A DNA stretch of 12,894 nt from assembly GCA_964478545.1 (NCBI GenBank), contig CAYZIS010000053.1:1-12894 (forward strand), given 5' to 3'. A program made the position numbers and the translations under genes. Numbering within the stretch: position 1 is the stretch's first letter; each line of letters opens with the position of its first letter. Shown in pieces: positions 7,592 through 12,894 of this stretch. This stretch comes from DQWO01 sp964478545. Its GTDB lineage: Bacteria; Desulfobacterota; Anaeroferrophillalia; Anaeroferrophillales; Anaeroferrophillaceae. Under the pieces are notes generated by a model. The model was not told the DNA's origin and did not search any database. It saw only the letters and a list, made by a program, of their open reading frames with translations.

Positions 7592-8827
7592 TTGTGTTTC
7601 CGATGCTGGTCAGTGAACTTGGTGGTGGCCTGTCTGAATCATATCCTGGCCGCCGAAAGCCGGGCTTTATGGTTGTTTGCTGATTTTTACCAAGATGCCC
7701 TTACCGAAATCCTGCGCCAGACCAATGAGGCCCTTTCCCAGCGCAATGAAGAGTTGCAGGCCTTATCCATTTCCCCTGATCATCGGGTAGCTGAAACTAC
7801 CAGGGAACTGCAGCACAGTCGTGATTTCCTTTCAGAAATTATTGAAAATTTCAAAGCCGGCCTGATTGTTGTTTTCGAAAACCTCGAAATCAGGATGTTT
7901 AACCAGGCAATGGAGAAGATTGCCGGGATCCCACATGCGGATGCTTTGGGACAGCGGGTGGATGACTTCCTGCATAGTTGGAATAATATCTCTTTTTCCC
8001 AGCTGAAAGAACAGCTGAGCGTCCATGGGGACGTGGCGGTTTTAAAAGTTCATGGGCAGGATAACTCCCATGATCGGGCTGCGGGTCATTTTGATCTCAG
8101 GATGGGAGAATGGGTTGATGCGGCTGGCGCATTCCAGGGTTATCTTATTCTGATTGATGATATCACTGATCGTGAACTGTTGCTTCACTCTCTTTCCTGT
8201 TATGTCAGTCCCAAGGTTGCGGAAGGTATTCTGAGTGCTAAAAACCCCATCAGTCTTGCTGGTTCACGGGAGCTGGTTACGGTGCTTTTTGCCGATTTGC
8301 GGGGTTTTTCTTTCCAGAGCCGGAAAATGTTTCCGGAGCAGATGGTCGAACTGTTGAATGCTTATTTCGGGATTATGGTTGACGTGGTGTCTCGCTATGA
8401 AGGTACGCTGGATAAGTTCATTGGTGACTGCGTAATGGCCTTGTTCGGGGCACCAGTGACCATTGAAGATGATGCCATCAAAGCGGTGCAGTGCGCTGTG
8501 GATATGCAGGATGAAGTCAACCGTTACAGCCGCTGCCAGAAGCAGCGGGGGAATCCGTATTTGTATTTGGGGATTGGTATCAACCGGGGTGAGGTCTTGG
8601 TGGGTAATATTGGTTCCCCCCGGCGGATGGATTATACTGCTATTGGAGAGACGGTAAACCTGGCCTCCCGATTTCAGGAATATGCCCGTGGCGGCGAGAT
8701 TATTATCAGCGATTCTGTCTATCAATGCGTGAAAGAGAAGTTTCAGGTCAAGGCTCTGGCTCCCGGGATCATCAAGGGAGCGAGCTCACGGATACCACTC
8801 TATGTTGTTGATGGATACGGGTTTTGA
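7592..8827 (+). CDS. C-terminal fragment: PAS and class III adenylate cyclase domains
   Basis: The open frame spans 7592-8827, but its first residues arise from the shifted frame; family-like sequence begins at about 7640. It carries the end of the sensor domain, a coiled coil (TNEALSQRNEELQ), a PAS-like domain from about 7830 to 8170, and a cyclase catalytic domain from about 8270 to 8750. The metal-binding aspartates are in FADLRGF (codon 8294) and FIGDCVM (codon 8426). The adenine-selecting Lys precedes FIGD (codon 8414) and the Asp is in MDYTAIGE (codon 8630). The transition-state Asn (8657) and Arg (8669) are in VNLASR. All catalytic residues are present, predicting ATP to cAMP activity if translated. 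No transmembrane segment is visible, so the cyclase would be cytoplasmic. Confidence 0.8.
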   Translation: MCFRCWSVNLVVACLNHILAAESRALWLFADFYQDALTEILRQTNEALSQRNEELQALSISPDHRVAETTRELQHSRDFLSEIIENFKAGLIVVFENLEIRMFNQAMEKIAGIPHADALGQRVDDFLHSWNNISFSQLKEQLSVHGDVAVLKVHGQDNSHDRAAGHFDLRMGEWVDAAGAFQGYLILIDDITDRELLLHSLSCYVSPKVAEGILSAKNPISLAGSRELVTVLFADLRGFSFQSRKMFPEQMVELLNAYFGIMVDVVSRYEGTLDKFIGDCVMALFGAPVTIEDDAIKAVQCAVDMQDEVNRYSRCQKQRGNPYLYLGIGINRGEVLVGNIGSPRRMDYTAIGETVNLASRFQEYARGGEIIISDSVYQCVKEKFQVKALAPGIIKGASSRIPLYVVDGYGF

Positions 8828-8842
8828 AGAAGGTAGTCTTTC

Positions 8843-9110
8843 CCAGTAATGTCCGGTTAGAAACTTGCATATTGTTAACGGTCGCTGATTTCAGCGCTTT
8901 TTGGCACTCGATAGTCTGTTTTTCCAATAACTCATAGCGCTAAAATTGACAATGCCTGTCGGGACAGTTTTAAAAACTGTCCCACATTATGTCAATTTTT
9001 ACGCTCTATTCGCTGGGAAAAGCAACGACATTTCACGATGTCGCGCTTGAAACAGCGCCGGTTAACAACGCCAACCACTATGCAAAAAGCAAACCGGACA
9101 ACGCTGAGTT
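8843..9110. repeat. Long imperfect inverted repeat (possible MITE or structured RNA)
   Basis: The core GGGACAGTTTT-A-AAAACTGTCCC (8961-8983) is a perfect palindrome with a central A. Outside it, AGCGCTAAAATTGACA (8936-8951) pairs with TGTCAATTTTTACGCT (8990-9005) with two mismatches. Further out, blocks match in the same order at similar distances: GTTAACGGTCGCTG...CAGCGC (8874-8897) against GCGCT...CAGCGCCGGTTAAC (9043-9066), TTGCAT (8865-8870) against ATGCAA (9080-9085), and TGTCCGGTT (8850-8858) against AACCGGACA (9092-9100). Each arm also contains its own small hairpin. I found no terminal transposase or target-site duplication. Confidence 0.75.
8883..8902 (+). terminator. Candidate intrinsic terminator after the cyclase
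   Basis: CGCTGA-TT-TCAGCG (8883-8896) can form a 5-6 bp hairpin and is followed by CTTTTT. It lies 56 bases after the cyclase stop. The stem is short and the T run modest, so termination is possible but unproven. It is also part of the left arm of the long inverted repeat. Confidence 0.4.
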
Positions 9111-9274
9111 TTTCCATTTCTGTAAGATCCTACAGCTTTATGTGTCTTGTCCAGAATACCATACGCTGTCATTGTCGGATCATCCCCGCCTGAAAAAATA
9201 ATAATCATGTGCAAAACTGTGCTGAATCGGAGATTTTTTGTCGTCATTTTTCGTTTTGGTTAATGGTATACAAC

Positions 9275-9303
9275 TTGACGGAGTCTGGATGCCATGGTAT
9301 TTA
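9275..9303 (+). promoter_or_regulatory. Candidate promoter for nrdD
   Basis: TTGACG (9275-9280) and TATTTA (9298-9303) are 17 bases apart, giving a leader of about 80 bases. Within that leader, ACTATATGT (9349-9357) partly resembles half of an NrdR box, but I do not see a second box at the expected spacing. NrdR control is therefore only a possibility. Confidence 0.4.
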
Positions 9304-9390
9304 ATTTGAGGCCATGATCTGCAGGGGGTTTTGGTAATTTTTTCTATAACTATATGTTTTATTTAACTTTTTTAACTACACAGGTGTTTA

Positions 9391-11511
9391 ATGGTTCGCA
9401 GGGCAAAATTAAAAATGATAGATAAGGAAGGTCAGCCTGGCCGGGAAACCACGGATATGGCCTTGTTTCAGGTCAGGACGTCCCAGGAAGATATCTCGGC
9501 TTGGAGCCGGCGGCGAATTACCGAAGCGTTGCTGCGGGAAACTGATCTGGATGAGCCGGTGGCAGAGCAGGTCAGTATGGCAGTGGAAGAGGCAGTTTTT
9601 GCTGCAGATCTCAAGTTTATCTCTGCTCCCCTGATCCGTGAACTAGTGGATGCCAAGCTGATAGAAATGGGCCTGGAGCAGGCTCGCATTATGCACACCC
9701 GTTTGGGTATGCCGATTTTTGATGTGGAGCAGTTGATTGTCAATCCCAATCGGGAAAATGCCAATGTGTCTCACTGCCCGGAAGCCACCAACCTGACCTT
9801 GGCTGAAAATATCAAAAAAGAATTCGCCCTTTTGCGGGTTTTTTCTGAAGATGTTGGTGATGCCCACATGCGGGGTGATTTGCATCTCCATGACCTGGGA
9901 TTTATTGACCGTCCCTATTGCAGTGGCCAGTCACTGGAATATATTAAAAAATTTGGTTTGAACCTGCCCAACGCATTGGCCATTGCCAAGCCGGCCAAAC
10001 ATCCAGAGGTGTTGCTGGCCCATATGATGAAATTTTCGGCGGCGTTGCAGAGCAACTTTGCCGGAGCTATCGGCTGGGATGCGGTCAACCTCTTTTTTGC
10101 TCCCTATCTTGAAGGTCGAAGTGACCAGGAAGTGCGACAGCTGGCGCAGATGATGATTTTTGAATTTTCCCAGCAGGCGGTGGCTCGGGGTGGCCAGGCG
10201 ATTTTCAGTGATCTCAATCTATACTGGGAAGTACCCAAACATTTTGCCGACGTTCCAGCCATTGGTCCGGGTGGGGAACTGACCGGCAAAACCTATGGTG
10301 ATTATGAACGGGACGCACAGCGTTTTGTCTGGGCTCTTTTTGATGTTTACCGTGAAGGAGATGGTGCCGGCCGGCCGTTTTTTTTCCCAAAACCGCTGGT
10401 GCATATTACCGAAAAATTCTTTGTTACCGAAGGGCATGAGCGCTTCCTTGAGCATATCTGTGATGTGGCGGCTGAAATGGGTAATACCTATTTTGTCTTC
10501 GACCGGGGTGAAACGGCCAAAATTTCCGAATGTTGTCGGCTAAGTTTTAAGCTGGATGAACATGACCTTGAGGATGCCAAACAGCCGTGGAAAATGCGTT
10601 ATTGCGCCCTGCAGAATGTGACCCTGAATCTACCGCGCTTGGGTTACCGGGCTAAAGGAAATGATGCCAAGTTGTTGGAACTGCTGACTGAAATGCTGGA
10701 ACTGGCAGTCAAGGCCCATTTGCAGAAACGGGCCTTTATTGAAAGGTTATTGTCTCTGGGTGATCAGGGCCCGCTGGGTTTGCTGACCATGAATCGGGAC
10801 GGGAGTTCTTACCTGCGGATGCCAAAAGTTTCCTACCTGATTGGGATGGTTGGGTTGAACGAACTGGTTCAGGTTCACCTTGGTCAACAGATGCATGAAT
10901 CCAAAGCAGCCTTTAAATTCGGGCTAAAAATTATTTCCCAGATGAAAATCCTGACGGAAAAGTTGAGTCGCCAGCATGGCATGCATTTTGTGCTGGAACA
11001 GACGCCGGCCGAAAGTACGGCTTATCGTTTTGCCCGTCTGGATCTCAAATATCATGCCCCCCATTCCGGGGCCGTGGTTAAGGGCGACATTTCTTCGGGG
11101 GAGGTTTATTATTCCAATTCCACCTATATGAATGTTGGTTGTGAGATGAATCCTCTGGAGCGGATTGAGCTTGAAGGACGCTTTCATCCGCTGATTGAGG
11201 CTGGAGCGTTGACCCATGTCTGGCTGGGTGAGTCGCGACCAGACAGTGCATCCCTGGCCAATTTGGTGAAAAAGATTTTCCGTAATACGTTGAATGACCA
11301 GGTGGCTTTTTCGCCTGAGTTTACTTTTTGTAATGCTTGCAGTAAAACCTCCCGGGGATTGTTTGCCGAGTGTCCCTATTGTGGTTCGGAAGAGGTGGAC
11401 GGTATTACCAGGATAACTGGTTATTTTACCAAAATATCCGGCTGGAATAAGGGAAAGTTGGGTGAGCTGCATGACCGGTTTCGTAGCCCGCGTGGTTCTG
11501 CTCTTCAATAA
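9391..11511 (+). CDS. nrdD: Anaerobic ribonucleoside-triphosphate reductase (class III)
   Basis: NrdD makes deoxyribonucleotides from ribonucleoside triphosphates without oxygen, using a glycyl radical. This 706-residue protein starts with an ATP-cone allosteric domain (about residues 25-115). The barrel domain follows, with NRENANVS and GDLHLHDL blocks and the GGQAIFSDLN region. Cys381-Cys382 in ISECCRLSF mark the likely thiyl-radical position. Near the C-terminus CNAC (Cys647, Cys650) and CPYC (Cys661, Cys664) form the zinc site. The glycyl radical is Gly677 in RITGY, 30 residues from the end. Length is normal. AGGTG lies about 4 bases before the ATG at 9391; internal Met codons (residues 9 and 23) are possible later starts. 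Activation is by the NrdG encoded 150 bases downstream. The presence of this enzyme indicates anaerobic growth. Confidence 0.97.
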   Translation: MVRRAKLKMIDKEGQPGRETTDMALFQVRTSQEDISAWSRRRITEALLRETDLDEPVAEQVSMAVEEAVFAADLKFISAPLIRELVDAKLIEMGLEQARIMHTRLGMPIFDVEQLIVNPNRENANVSHCPEATNLTLAENIKKEFALLRVFSEDVGDAHMRGDLHLHDLGFIDRPYCSGQSLEYIKKFGLNLPNALAIAKPAKHPEVLLAHMMKFSAALQSNFAGAIGWDAVNLFFAPYLEGRSDQEVRQLAQMMIFEFSQQAVARGGQAIFSDLNLYWEVPKHFADVPAIGPGGELTGKTYGDYERDAQRFVWALFDVYREGDGAGRPFFFPKPLVHITEKFFVTEGHERFLEHICDVAAEMGNTYFVFDRGETAKISECCRLSFKLDEHDLEDAKQPWKMRYCALQNVTLNLPRLGYRAKGNDAKLLELLTEMLELAVKAHLQKRAFIERLLSLGDQGPLGLLTMNRDGSSYLRMPKVSYLIGMVGLNELVQVHLGQQMHESKAAFKFGLKIISQMKILTEKLSRQHGMHFVLEQTPAESTAYRFARLDLKYHAPHSGAVVKGDISSGEVYYSNSTYMNVGCEMNPLERIELEGRFHPLIEAGALTHVWLGESRPDSASLANLVKKIFRNTLNDQVAFSPEFTFCNACSKTSRGLFAECPYCGSEEVDGITRITGYFTKISGWNKGKLGELHDRFRSPRGSALQ

Positions 11512-11661
11512 GCGGTTATGCCTGATGGTTTGGCCGAGGCAAGCCGACTATTATCATCATTGATGGCGATGATGAGGAACCGTTGGCGGCCTGGCGGGGT
11601 TCTGTCCCCCCTGATGGCGAACTCTTAAATCTTTGTCCCTCCTAATAGCAAACGGTTTTTT
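11512..11661 (+). other. nrdD-nrdG spacer with a degenerate direct repeat
   Basis: The 150-base spacer contains two 22-base copies of one pattern (11601-11622 and 11632-11653), 31 bases apart, which differ at five positions, all transitions. A short GGGG-TTCTGT-CCCC hairpin overlaps the first copy. Short frames here (a 36-codon one from 11518, and a 38-codon one without a start) have no ribosome-binding site. I call no gene. Confidence 0.4.
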
Positions 11662-12375
11662 GTGGGTATCCAGATAAAAGGTTTTATTGAAAGTTCGTGT
11701 TCAGACTGGCCGGGACAGGTTGCTGCGGTTATTTTTTTGCCAGGCTGTAATTTCCGTTGTCCCTACTGTCATAATTATCCTCTGGTGCTCAATCCTGATG
11801 AAGGTAAGATCTTTACCCTGGAATATGTGTTTCAGCGCTTGGCCGCATTGCGTTCCTGGTTGGACGGGGTTTGTATTTCCGGAGGGGAACCGACATTGAG
11901 TGTGGGGCTGGCGGATCTTTGTGAAAAAATAAAAGATTTCGGTCTGCTTTGTAAATTGGATATCAATGGCTCACGCCCCTGGGTATTGCAGAAGCTATTG
12001 GTCGGGAGTCTCATCGATTTTATTGCTATGGATGTAAAAGCTCCGCTAAGGGCAGACTCTTGTGAGAAATGTGCCGGGGTGAAGGTTGGTCTGGCGGCGA
12101 TCAGGAAGAGTATGGAGATCATTAGAAATGCAGGAATTGCATACCAGTTTAGGACTACTTATCATCCGGTGCTTCTTTTTGAGTCTGAACTGGAAGCATT
12201 AGCTCTCCTGTTTACTCGGGATGAGAAACTGTTGCTGCAGAAAGCCTGCCCTTCGGGGGCTTTGAGTCTGGATTTTCGTCATCATGAAGAGATTACATCT
12301 CAGCAATATCAAGAAGTTACAGCGATGATGCAGCGGTTTTTAAAAAAAGCTCAAAAGACTGAAATAAGTAGTTGA
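11662..12375 (+). CDS. nrdG: Anaerobic ribonucleotide reductase activating protein (radical SAM)
   Basis: NrdG cleaves S-adenosylmethionine at a [4Fe-4S] cluster to put the glycyl radical on NrdD. The cluster-binding motif is CNFRCPYC with Cys29, Cys33 and Cys36, followed by HN. The SAM-contacting GGE is at residues 74-76 in ISGGEPTLS, and a typical AMDVKAPL block follows. The 237-residue length fits the longer NrdG2-type activases rather than the short enterobacterial form (about 155 residues). The start is GTG at 11662 with no clear ribosome-binding site, so it is less certain than the rest; the family-typical IKGFIESSCSDWPG begins only four residues in. The TGA stop (12373-12375) lies inside the first -35 box of the rRNA promoter array. 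Confidence 0.93.
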   Translation: MGIQIKGFIESSCSDWPGQVAAVIFLPGCNFRCPYCHNYPLVLNPDEGKIFTLEYVFQRLAALRSWLDGVCISGGEPTLSVGLADLCEKIKDFGLLCKLDINGSRPWVLQKLLVGSLIDFIAMDVKAPLRADSCEKCAGVKVGLAAIRKSMEIIRNAGIAYQFRTTYHPVLLFESELEALALLFTRDEKLLLQKACPSGALSLDFRHHEEITSQQYQEVTAMMQRFLKKAQKTEISS

Positions 12376-12400
12376 CAAAGTTCTTTGAATCAGGTTATAA
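12372..12400 (+). promoter_or_regulatory. rRNA promoter P1
   Basis: TTGACA (12372-12377), 17 bases, TTATAA (12395-12400). The bases just after the -10 box (GTCGCCTCC) are GC-rich, like the discriminators of stringently controlled rRNA promoters. The -35 box contains the nrdG stop codon. Confidence 0.8.
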
Positions 12401-12482
12401 GTCGCCTCCTTTTGCAGTACTGACCGCTGTGGCGGTTGGTGAGAGGAATTTTTTACGCTGGAGAAAATAATAAAATAAGTAG

Positions 12483-12511
12483 TTGACAAAGCTCTTTGAA
12501 TCAGGTTATAA
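12483..12511 (+). promoter_or_regulatory. rRNA promoter P2
   Basis: TTGACA (12483-12488), 17 bases, TTATAA (12506-12511), with the same GC-rich discriminator as P1. It is the second copy of the 111 bp unit. Confidence 0.8.
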
Positions 12512-12593
12512 GTCGCCTCCATTTGTAGTGCTGACCGCTGTGGTGGTTGGTGAGAGGGGTCTTTTGCGCTGGAGAAAATAATAAAAAAAGTGC

Positions 12594-12620
12594 TTGACAA
12601 AGGAACGAAAGAGTTATAGA
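12594..12620 (+). promoter_or_regulatory. Degenerate rRNA promoter P3
   Basis: TTGACA (12594-12599) is in register with P1 and P2, but the sequence to the TTATAG/TATAGA box (12614-12620) is shortened to 14-15 bases and the discriminator is AT-rich. It is probably weak or inactive. Confidence 0.45.
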
Positions 12621-12659
12621 AATTCTTCTTTTTTGTCATGTTTTCTGGTGAAAAAGATG

Positions 12660-12688
12660 TTGACATAGCGTTAACAATTGTTTATACT
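12660..12688 (+). promoter_or_regulatory. rRNA promoter P4, closest to 16S
   Basis: TTGACA (12660-12665), 17 bases, TATACT (12683-12688) is the best match to consensus in the array. It is not part of the 111 bp repeat. Transcripts would have a leader of about 145 bases before 16S. Confidence 0.75.
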
Positions 12689-12704
12689 AAAAGTTACCGC
12701 TTTT

Positions 12705-12715
12705 TGTTCTTTAAA
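12705..12715 (+). promoter_or_regulatory. boxA-like antitermination site
   Basis: TGTTCTTTAAA closely resembles the boxA element (TGCTCTTTAAC) bound by NusB-S10 on nascent rRNA leaders. It lies about 10 bases after the likely P4 start region and upstream of 16S, the usual place. Confidence 0.65.
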
Positions 12716-12792
12716 AGAAGCTTGATCTTTGAAAACTAAATAGGATCGCATTTACGTTTGTTTTTCGGGTTAGTACAATTTATTGTATGAAA

Positions 12793-12814
12793 ACTTTTCA
12801 GGAAACTGGAAAGT
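12793..12814 (+). other. Leader hairpin with GAAA tetraloop
   Basis: ACTTTTCAG (12793-12801) and CTGGAAAGT (12806-12814) pair with one G-U wobble around a GAAA loop, a stable GNRA tetraloop. It sits in the pre-16S leader about 28 bases before the mature end and may help fold or process the precursor. Confidence 0.5.
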
Positions 12815-12841
12815 CCGTTAGATTTAAAAAAGAGTTTGATT

Positions 12842-12894
12842 AAACTGAAGAGTTTGATCCTGGCTCAGAACGAACGCTGGCGGCGTGCTTAACA
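12842..12894 (+). rRNA. rrs: 16S ribosomal RNA, 5' end (partial)
   Basis: The sequence from AAACTGAAGAGTTTGATCC onward is the universal 5' start of 16S rRNA, including the 27F primer region and the following CTGGCGGCGTGCTTAACA. Only the first 53 bases are in the window. The mature end is set by alignment to the E. coli pattern. The first bases are compatible with Deltaproteobacteria but too few to place the organism firmly. Confidence 0.97.

Larger units (their letters stand above)
7285..8827 (+). pseudogene. PAS-containing adenylate cyclase gene, broken by a stop and a frameshift
   Basis: Read as one gene with two lesions, this encodes an N-terminal RsbRD_N-like helical sensor domain, a coiled coil, a PAS domain and a class III nucleotidyl cyclase. 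The first part runs from ATG 7285 to a TAG at 7564-7566. The same frame continues sensibly past that stop (GAFLIFREVVFPMLVSEL). The open frame then moves by +1 between about 7613 and 7640, after which ILAAESRALWLFADFYQDALTEIL continues the domain. The TAG is one C-to-T change from CAG (Gln). The downstream catalytic domain looks intact, which suggests recent decay or a sequence error. The second part has no plausible start codon of its own close to the break. No ribosome-binding site precedes ATG 7285, so translation may depend on the GNAT gene. Confidence 0.75.
8828..9390. other. 563 bp intergenic region, mostly an inverted repeat
   Basis: Its first half is filled by a long imperfect inverted repeat (about 8843-9110). 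The rest, from about 9110 to the nrdD start, has a candidate promoter at 9275-9303 and AT-rich sequence. A 70-codon frame at 8989-9201 starts inside the palindrome, and an opposing frame overlaps it. Neither has a ribosome-binding site or family resemblance, so no gene is called. Confidence 0.6.
12363..12599 (+). repeat. 111 bp tandem repeats carrying rRNA promoters
   Basis: Two nearly full units share AAATAAGTAGTTGACAAAG at the start, ATCAGGTTATAAGTCGCCTCC around the -10 box and GGAGAAAATAATAAAA at the end. They differ by about ten substitutions and no indels. A third, partial copy begins at about 12582. The three TTGACA boxes (12372, 12483, 12594) are exactly 111 bases apart. Each full unit encodes a small hairpin, ACCGC-TGTG-GCGGT (12423-12436), kept as a G-U variant in copy 2 (12534-12547). 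Confidence 0.85.

Noticed and set aside
9043..9107. Integron attC-like site suggested by GGTTAAC and AACAACGCC
   Set aside because: The matching GTTRRRY partner box and the expected attC fold are missing, and there is no integrase or cassette nearby.
8989..9201. 70-codon plus-strand open frame after the palindrome
   Set aside because: It starts inside the right arm of the inverted repeat, has no ribosome-binding site and no recognisable family.
9062..9247. 61-codon minus-strand open frame
   Set aside because: It overlaps the repeat arm and the opposing frame, and has no ribosome-binding site or family resemblance.
9349..9386. Pair of NrdR boxes upstream of nrdD
   Set aside because: Only one partial match is visible; the second candidate (ACTACAC) is poor and offset by about 27 bases rather than 31-32.
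11518..11628. 36-codon frame between nrdD and nrdG, considered as a small glutaredoxin-like or leader peptide
   Set aside because: No ribosome-binding site, no CxxC motif and no conserved pattern.
12363..12600. CRISPR-like array from the regular repeat period
   Set aside because: The whole 111 bp unit is repeated, with no distinct spacers, and it contains consensus promoters directly before 16S rRNA.
12340..12666. 108-codon minus-strand frame with internal peptide repeats
   Set aside because: The peptide repeats simply reflect the 111 bp promoter repeats read backwards.

Overview
The window looks like chromosomal DNA from a strict or facultative anaerobe, probably a deltaproteobacterial (Desulfobacterota-like) lineage. 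Two things point there: an oxygen-sensitive class III ribonucleotide reductase pair (nrdD, nrdG), and the 5' end of a 16S rRNA whose first 53 bases read like those of this group. The placement is an impression from a short rRNA fragment and is not firm. Base composition is moderate and the genes are compact. There is no phage, transposase or CRISPR array.

Layout, left to right. Minus strand 29-803: an FMN nitroreductase whose stop overlaps the start of a small basic protein of unknown function. Plus strand 1061-4190: rarA and uvrC, one nucleotide apart, a DNA-damage operon. Plus strand 4353-5213: an RmlD-type NAD(P)-dependent reductase for nucleotide-sugar synthesis. Minus strand 5238-6337: a thiamine-binding MTH1187-family protein and a Nit/omega-amidase-like hydrolase, overlapping. 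Then a 350 bp intergenic region holds a GC-rich palindrome and a near-consensus promoter. Plus strand 6688-8827: a GNAT acetyltransferase, then a class III adenylate cyclase gene with RsbRD_N-like, PAS and cyclase domains. The cyclase gene is broken by an in-frame TAG and a frameshift. A 563 bp intergenic stretch follows, most of it one long imperfect inverted repeat centred near 8972. Plus strand 9391-12375: nrdD and nrdG. From 12372 to the end: a tandem rRNA promoter array, a leader with a boxA-like site, and the start of 16S rRNA.

Most genes are housekeeping. The signals that ordinary annotation does not explain are: (1) the broken cyclase beside an intact acetyltransferase; (2) the roughly 260 bp inverted repeat after the cyclase, with a 23 bp perfect palindrome at its core and a small hairpin at the same place in each arm; (3) rRNA promoters repeated at an exact 111 bp period, the first -35 box overlapping the nrdG stop codon; (4) a duplicated 11 bp piece of the 16S 5' end in the leader. 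I did not find a convincing new multi-gene system.
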